Assembly: GCA_021796385.1 (NCBI GenBank)
Contig: JAJYXQ010000059.1
Span: 27,546-91,545, forward strand
Reading direction: 5' to 3'
Length of the DNA: 64,000 nt
From: Thermoplasmata archaeon
Lineage (GTDB): Archaea > Thermoplasmatota > Thermoplasmata > Lutacidiplasmatales > UBA184
A program made the translations under genes and the position numbers. Below are positions 60,619 to 64,000 of this stretch, piece by piece. Every line of letters starts with the position of its first letter. Within the stretch, counting starts at the first letter, position 1. The notes under the pieces were generated by a model. The model did not search any database. It worked only from the letters and a program-made list of their open reading frames with translations, and had not been told where the DNA came from.

Positions 60619-61242
60619 TCAGGAGGCGAAGTCCCGGGGAGCCGGAGAGGGTGTCCCTTCCAAGCGATAGTAGACGGTTGAACCAACCTCTCCGGATTGC
60701 CGCCCCAGCGAATTCAATGTGTGATGCAGGAGTTCGTAGGCGGCGTTGGACTCGGCCCCCTCCACAGAACTATCCACCGGCCGGTGATACACTTGGAGAC
60801 GATTCCCCTCGATGACCATTGCGAGCTGTTCCGGGGTCGACACGGAGGTCCAGAGGAGGGTGGTCCGAGGCCCATCTTCGACGGAACCCACCCAGCGGAA
60901 CTGGCCGAACCAGCGTCCGGCCATTGACCCGAGGATCCGCACCGCATCCGAAGATTGGTCGAGGCGCAGCTCGGCCCGGGGTGTTTCGCCCCGATGGGGG
61001 AAGTGGAGGGAGGAGGTGCCCGCCTTGGTGAGAAAGTTCCGCTCAGAGATCCGGTACCCTTGTCCGCTGCGCTCGACCTGGCCATCCCGTTCAAGGCGGT
61101 GTAGGGTCCGGGAAAGGCTCTCCTGGTGGACGCCCAAGGTTCGCTTCAATCCGGCGAAGGATACCTCTCCCGGGAATTCTGACATGAAATCGAGGACCCT
61201 CCGGTCGAGCCGTCCCGGAGTCCCCCATTTGAACCTAGGCAT
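60619..61242 (-). CDS. Winged-helix transcriptional regulator with unassigned C-terminal domain
   Basis: 207 residues. Residues 11-65 (LDRRVLDFMSEFPGEVSFAGLKRTLGVHQESLSRTLHRLERDGQVERSGQGYRIS) form a clear MarR/ArsR-like winged helix. The C-terminal 125 residues start FGQFRWVGSVEDGPRTTLLW and may sense a ligand; they resemble no named domain to me. Upstream AT motifs are GTTTAATA (about 30 bases) and GAGTATATC (about 10 bases). Transcribed alone. Confidence 0.78.
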   Translation of the reverse strand: MPRFKWGTPGRLDRRVLDFMSEFPGEVSFAGLKRTLGVHQESLSRTLHRLERDGQVERSGQGYRISERNFLTKAGTSSLHFPHRGETPRAELRLDQSSDAVRILGSMAGRWFGQFRWVGSVEDGPRTTLLWTSVSTPEQLAMVIEGNRLQVYHRPVDSSVEGAESNAAYELLHHTLNSLGRQSGEVGSTVYYRLEGTPSPAPRDFAS

Positions 61243-61399
61243 GAGGGGATATACTCACGATGGAGTTATTAAACTTTGGAAGAGGCCCATAGCCCACGGA
61301 GAGGCCACTTGGGCCCCTCCCCCGGCAAGGGCATGGGAAGGGGCGGGTGGGGGCCCGTCCCTGGTGCTTCCCAGACGTTCGCGATCATCGGTCCTCCGT

Positions 61400-61654
61400 T
61401 CATTCGGAGAAAAGCTTGTCCAGCTTTTCCCGGAGTTGTCGCTCCCGTTCCTCGTACTTCCGTCCACCCTCCCATCTGGCGTTGACCAGCTCGACGAGGA
61501 GCGGGGCCACCTGGTCCAGCCAAGGTCCTTCGGTCTTCTCGAACTCCGCCTTGAGCTTCTCCCGCAGTAGTTCGTTGTGGGCACGGTATGCGCTCCAAAG
61601 CCATGGTCCATAGTTCGCCGAGCTCTCGCCACCTTCGCAACATTCTTCGCTCAT
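61400..61654 (-). CDS. Small helical hypothetical protein
   Basis: 84 residues, highly charged. N-terminal EECCEGG has paired cysteines, and two long helices (AHNELLREKLKAEFEKTEG and RKYEERERQLREKLDKLF) suggest a helical hairpin or coiled coil with WLDQVAPLLVELVNARW between. No family is recognised. Composition is coding-like, and competing open frames on the other strand are Arg/Ser/Pro-rich shadows. The 157 bases between it and the regulator (61243-61399) show no gene. Confidence 0.6.
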   Translation of the reverse strand: MSEECCEGGESSANYGPWLWSAYRAHNELLREKLKAEFEKTEGPWLDQVAPLLVELVNARWEGGRKYEERERQLREKLDKLFSE

Positions 61655-61798
61655 GTTCGTTCCTTTCGAGTTTCCTCGACCACCTCAAGGCGCCCCGGGG
61701 GTTATTGACCGGTTGTTCGCACGCCCGGTCACACCAACCCGGTGGATCCATCGCACGGCAGTCCTATAAGCGCCGGCGTTTCTCGCAGGTGCGAAGCT

Positions 61799-62188
61799 AT
61801 GCCATTAGATTATGCAGGCATCCGCGTCCAGAACCTCCGCCGTTCCCTCTCGTTCTATACCCGGCTCATGGGCCTGCGGGAGTTACGGCGGGGTAAGATG
61901 CCCCAAGGCGGGGTCTGGGTCCTCTTGCAGGATCCGGTTTCGCACCAGCATCTTGAGCTCAACTGGTACCCCAAAGGCTCGCGTCATGCCGTTCCTTACT
62001 CTGTGGGAGAAGGGCTCGACCATCTCGGCTTCCGGGTACACGACATCGACGGATCGATTCGTCGCCTGAAGCGAGCGGGGGTCCCGACAGCGATGGAGCC
62101 CCTCCGGGAGAAGCGGAAGATATGGGTGGCTTACTTTCTCGACCCCGACGGGATCTGGATCGAGCTCATACGCCATCCCGAGGCCTAA
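61799..62188 (+). CDS. Glyoxalase/VOC-fold protein
   Basis: 129 residues from ATG 61799. The paired beta-alpha-beta-beta-beta pattern of vicinal-oxygen-chelate proteins is visible: YAGIRVQNLRRSLSFYTRLMGLREL, then WVLLQDPVSHQHLELNW, then GLDHLGFRVHDIDGSIRRLKRAG, then WVAYFLDPDGIWIELIRHPE. Likely metal ligands include His in HLELN, His of GLDHLGF and Glu of WIELI. The enzyme could be a lactoylglutathione-lyase-like or dioxygenase-like member; substrate unknown. A TATA-like CTATAAG is at 61764-61770. The 291 bases after it (62189-62479) show no gene. Confidence 0.82.
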   Translation: MPLDYAGIRVQNLRRSLSFYTRLMGLRELRRGKMPQGGVWVLLQDPVSHQHLELNWYPKGSRHAVPYSVGEGLDHLGFRVHDIDGSIRRLKRAGVPTAMEPLREKRKIWVAYFLDPDGIWIELIRHPEA

Positions 62189-62479
62189 ACCCTCCCCGAC
62201 ATCTGGGAACCTAAGGGAGTTTCCGTCAACCCGGGATGACCCGTGTACCCCGGCCCAAACGGAACGCTTCACGGTAGTGCACGGAACGTGCCCCTCCGCT
62301 TCCTGACCTGGCCGGGGGTGTTGGACTCCGGGGTTGTCCTCGCATCATACCGACCGGACGACCCGCCCGGTGAATTGGTCAGGAGGGACCACTTCTCGGA
62401 GCTCAGGCCCCGCTTGCGCAGGGTCGTACCTAGGACGTTCCCGAGAGCTATAAGCTCGATGGGAAGCGTGGCCGGACCG

Positions 62480-62866
62480 TCAGATCTTTTCAGTGGTGAA
62501 CCACCACTCGTTGCCCCAGGCGTCGCGGAGGCCGCTGCGCCGGTCCCCATCGGACTGATCGGTCGGTGGGCGGATCTCCCGGGCTCCCGCCCGAAGTGCG
62601 CGGGCGTGCGCCGCATCAACATCCTTCATGTAGAGATGGAGCTTGGCTGGGGACGGCGAGAAACCGTCCGGTACATCGGCCAACATGACCACCGAATCTC
62701 CCACTCTGGCCTCGGCGTGATGTATCCTTCCTTCTCGGGCATCGATCCGGTAGGTCACAGTTCCGCCGATGCCCTTTTCGATGAACGAAGTGAGTCCTGC
62801 GGCGTCGATTGCGGTAAGATACGGGGCGAGCTGAGGGGTCCGGGTCGGCGTCGTAGAGCGAACATG
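62480..62866 (-). pseudogene. VOC/PhnB-like gene with a disrupted or missing start
   Basis: The only usable start is GTG 62758, giving 92 residues (VTYRIDAREGRIHHAEARVGDSVVMLAD ... DAWGNEWWFTTEKI). This is the last two thirds of a PhnB/YdcE-type VOC protein. The missing N-terminal third (PQLAPYLTAIDAAGLTSFIEKGIGG) is present in the same frame just upstream, but no ATG, GTG or TTG precedes it before the TAA at 62948-62950. An ATG at 62864-62866 reads into it in the wrong frame. Either one base was gained or lost near 62820-62860, or there is a sequencing error. If corrected, the protein would be about 128 residues and normal. Confidence 0.55.
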
Positions 62867-63000
62867 TTGACCGCCCGGATGAGCCTGAACCCCCCTTTCC
62901 TCCGGGGTATTTTGGACGCGGACACCGTCCGCTCCGAATGTGAGAGTTTAGCAAACAAAATTCTCATATACTCCGGCGTGAGTTTCCACTCCCAATCCAT

Positions 63001-63006
63001 GGAGGT
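63001..63006 (+). promoter_or_regulatory. Ribosome-binding site of the radical SAM gene
   Basis: GGAGGT, eight bases before ATG 63015, selects this start. An ATG at 62999 that includes it reaches a stop after seven codons. Confidence 0.55.
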
Positions 63007-63014
63007 CTCCCTAC

Positions 63015-64000
63015 ATGCCTGAAGTGGTCATCACCAGCGACTGGACCATGATGAGCAACCACAACGGGAAGGAGTTCTTGGGCTTCGGGACCACCACCCC
63101 GGCCCTCGTGCTTCCCGAGGCCGCCTACCGTCGACTCTTCTATCCCACCATGAAGACCGACGAGGAAGGGCACCCCGCCATGGCACCGTACGGTCTGCGC
63201 AAGATCGAAGCATCCCTCATGGATGGCGGGTTTGACGCGCGCATCATCCACCCAGGTCATCTCGACCGGTACATGCCCGGCGAGGCCAAGGTCTTGCTCA
63301 TCTCAGGGCACGATTACCTCGCCCTCAACCCCCCTTCCACAACGTTCGCCGGCATCATGAAGAAGGACCCTCTGAACCGGGTCAATTTCATGCGCATGAT
63401 GCGCCAGCCCCATGTGGTCGAGGCCCGCCGCCAGGGAATGAAGATCATCGCCGGGGGACCTTGCGCTTGGCAGCTCTCGCCCGTCACACGGCAAAAGCTC
63501 GACTGGGTGGATGCCTTCGTGAAGGAGATCGGCGGGATCGACACGGTGGTCGAGGGGGAGGCCGATATCTACGTCCGGGAGATCGTGGGGAAGGCCCTCC
63601 GTGGTGAACCCCTTCCCGAACACGTGATCGTCTCCCCGAAGGAGGCCCCGAAGGTAGAACAGATATCGACCATGCGCTTTGCCTCGGTCAACGGCCTCAC
63701 CGAGATAGGACGGGGCTGCTGCCGGGGATGCTCGTTCTGTTCCGTGACCCAGCGGCCTACCCGATGGTACCCCCTCGACAAGATCGAGGCGGAGCTCTCT
63801 ATCAACCAGGCGGCCGGGATCACGGATGGCCTCCTGCACTCGGATGACGTCATGTTCTACGGTTCACCGAACATCATGCCCCGTGAAGAGAAGCTCCTCC
63901 CCCTCATGGCGATGGCCAAGAAGCACTACGAGCACGTGGGATGGAGCCACGTGGCCGTGGCGACCCTGATGACCAAGCCGAACCTCCTCCCCAAGATCCA
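63015..64000 (+). CDS. B12-binding-type radical SAM protein (3' end outside window)
   Basis: 328 codons are visible and the frame runs off the window. The N-terminal 180 residues form an alpha/beta domain of the kind that binds cobalamin in B12 radical SAM enzymes, though a DxHxxG motif is not obvious. IIAGGPCAWQLSP and a GEADIYVREIVG segment follow, as in this family. The radical SAM cluster motif is CCRGCSFC (C-x3-C-x2-C) in GLTEIGRGCCRGCSFCSVTQR. It then reads YPLDKIEAELSINQAAGITDGLLHSDDVMFYG, the next barrel strand. Related archaeal proteins are methylthiotransferase-like or of unknown reaction; no substrate can be named. Its promoter region (AT-rich CATATACT near 62966-62973) is shared with the damaged VOC gene. 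Confidence 0.88.
   Translation, partial: MPEVVITSDWTMMSNHNGKEFLGFGTTTPALVLPEAAYRRLFYPTMKTDEEGHPAMAPYGLRKIEASLMDGGFDARIIHPGHLDRYMPGEAKVLLISGHDYLALNPPSTTFAGIMKKDPLNRVNFMRMMRQPHVVEARRQGMKIIAGGPCAWQLSPVTRQKLDWVDAFVKEIGGIDTVVEGEADIYVREIVGKALRGEPLPEHVIVSPKEAPKVEQISTMRFASVNGLTEIGRGCCRGCSFCSVTQRPTRWYPLDKIEAELSINQAAGITDGLLHSDDVMFYGSPNIMPREEKLLPLMAMAKKHYEHVGWSHVAVATLMTKPNLLPKI

Noticed and set aside
1..64000. CRISPR array or toxin-antitoxin system
   Set aside because: No regularly spaced direct repeats were seen, and no pair of small overlapping genes with toxin or antitoxin features.

Overview
This is archaeal chromosome, most likely from a high-GC member of the Thermoplasmata (Candidatus Thermoplasmatota). 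The evidence is an archaeal-type glutamyl-tRNA synthetase, RpoL, eIF1/SUI1, diphthine synthase, a stand-alone Bud32 kinase, KptA, two Bat-type (HTH_10) regulators, and promoters with a TATA box about 25-30 bases before the start codon. The placement is inferred from gene content. I see no rRNA, tRNA, CRISPR array or insertion sequence.

Layout. 1-6310 holds the end of an Ig-like surface protein, a roughly 790-base stretch without a convincing gene, a Bat-type regulator and a giant YVTN-propeller/PKD surface protein. 6393-12655 holds a regulator, a tandem acetyltransferase, an MFS exporter, a RuvC/YqgF-fold protein and gltX. About 12.1-17.4 kb is a visibly AT-richer island with a glycosyltransferase, a zinc-knuckle methyltransferase and most of a Kelch surface protein. 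Its edges fall inside gltX and inside the Kelch gene, so both appear chimeric. 18266-30264 holds a second methyltransferase and a three-gene operon of giant Kelch/Ig-like surface proteins joined by ATGA overlaps. 30348-36524 holds bud32, an agmatinase-family gene and sufC-sufS-sufB, with a 356-residue intein in SufB. 36580-41802 encodes a 1740-residue surface protein with a probable winged helix in its cytoplasmic tail. 42.6-49.6 kb is a potassium-import operon kdpF-A-B-C followed by a tandem USP gene, dph5 and a zinc-ribbon gene. 49.7-54.5 kb carries a QueA-like enzyme, an SDR and a cysteine-containing regulator, divergent from a marR-MFS efflux pair. 54.7-64 kb has a STAND-type ATPase with an embedded DUF835-like domain, a GyrI-like/HTH_10 divergent pair, an eIF1-rpoL-kptA cluster, small regulators, two VOC-fold genes (one apparently damaged) and the start of a radical SAM gene.

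How it fits together. Seven large secreted, C-terminally anchored beta-propeller/Ig-like proteins take up about 40 percent of the window. They suggest a cell whose surface is built from, or decorated by, a rapidly diversifying family. The glycosyltransferase and methyltransferases between them may modify that surface. The remainder is core information processing, Fe-S assembly, potassium uptake and small-molecule-responsive regulation with efflux.
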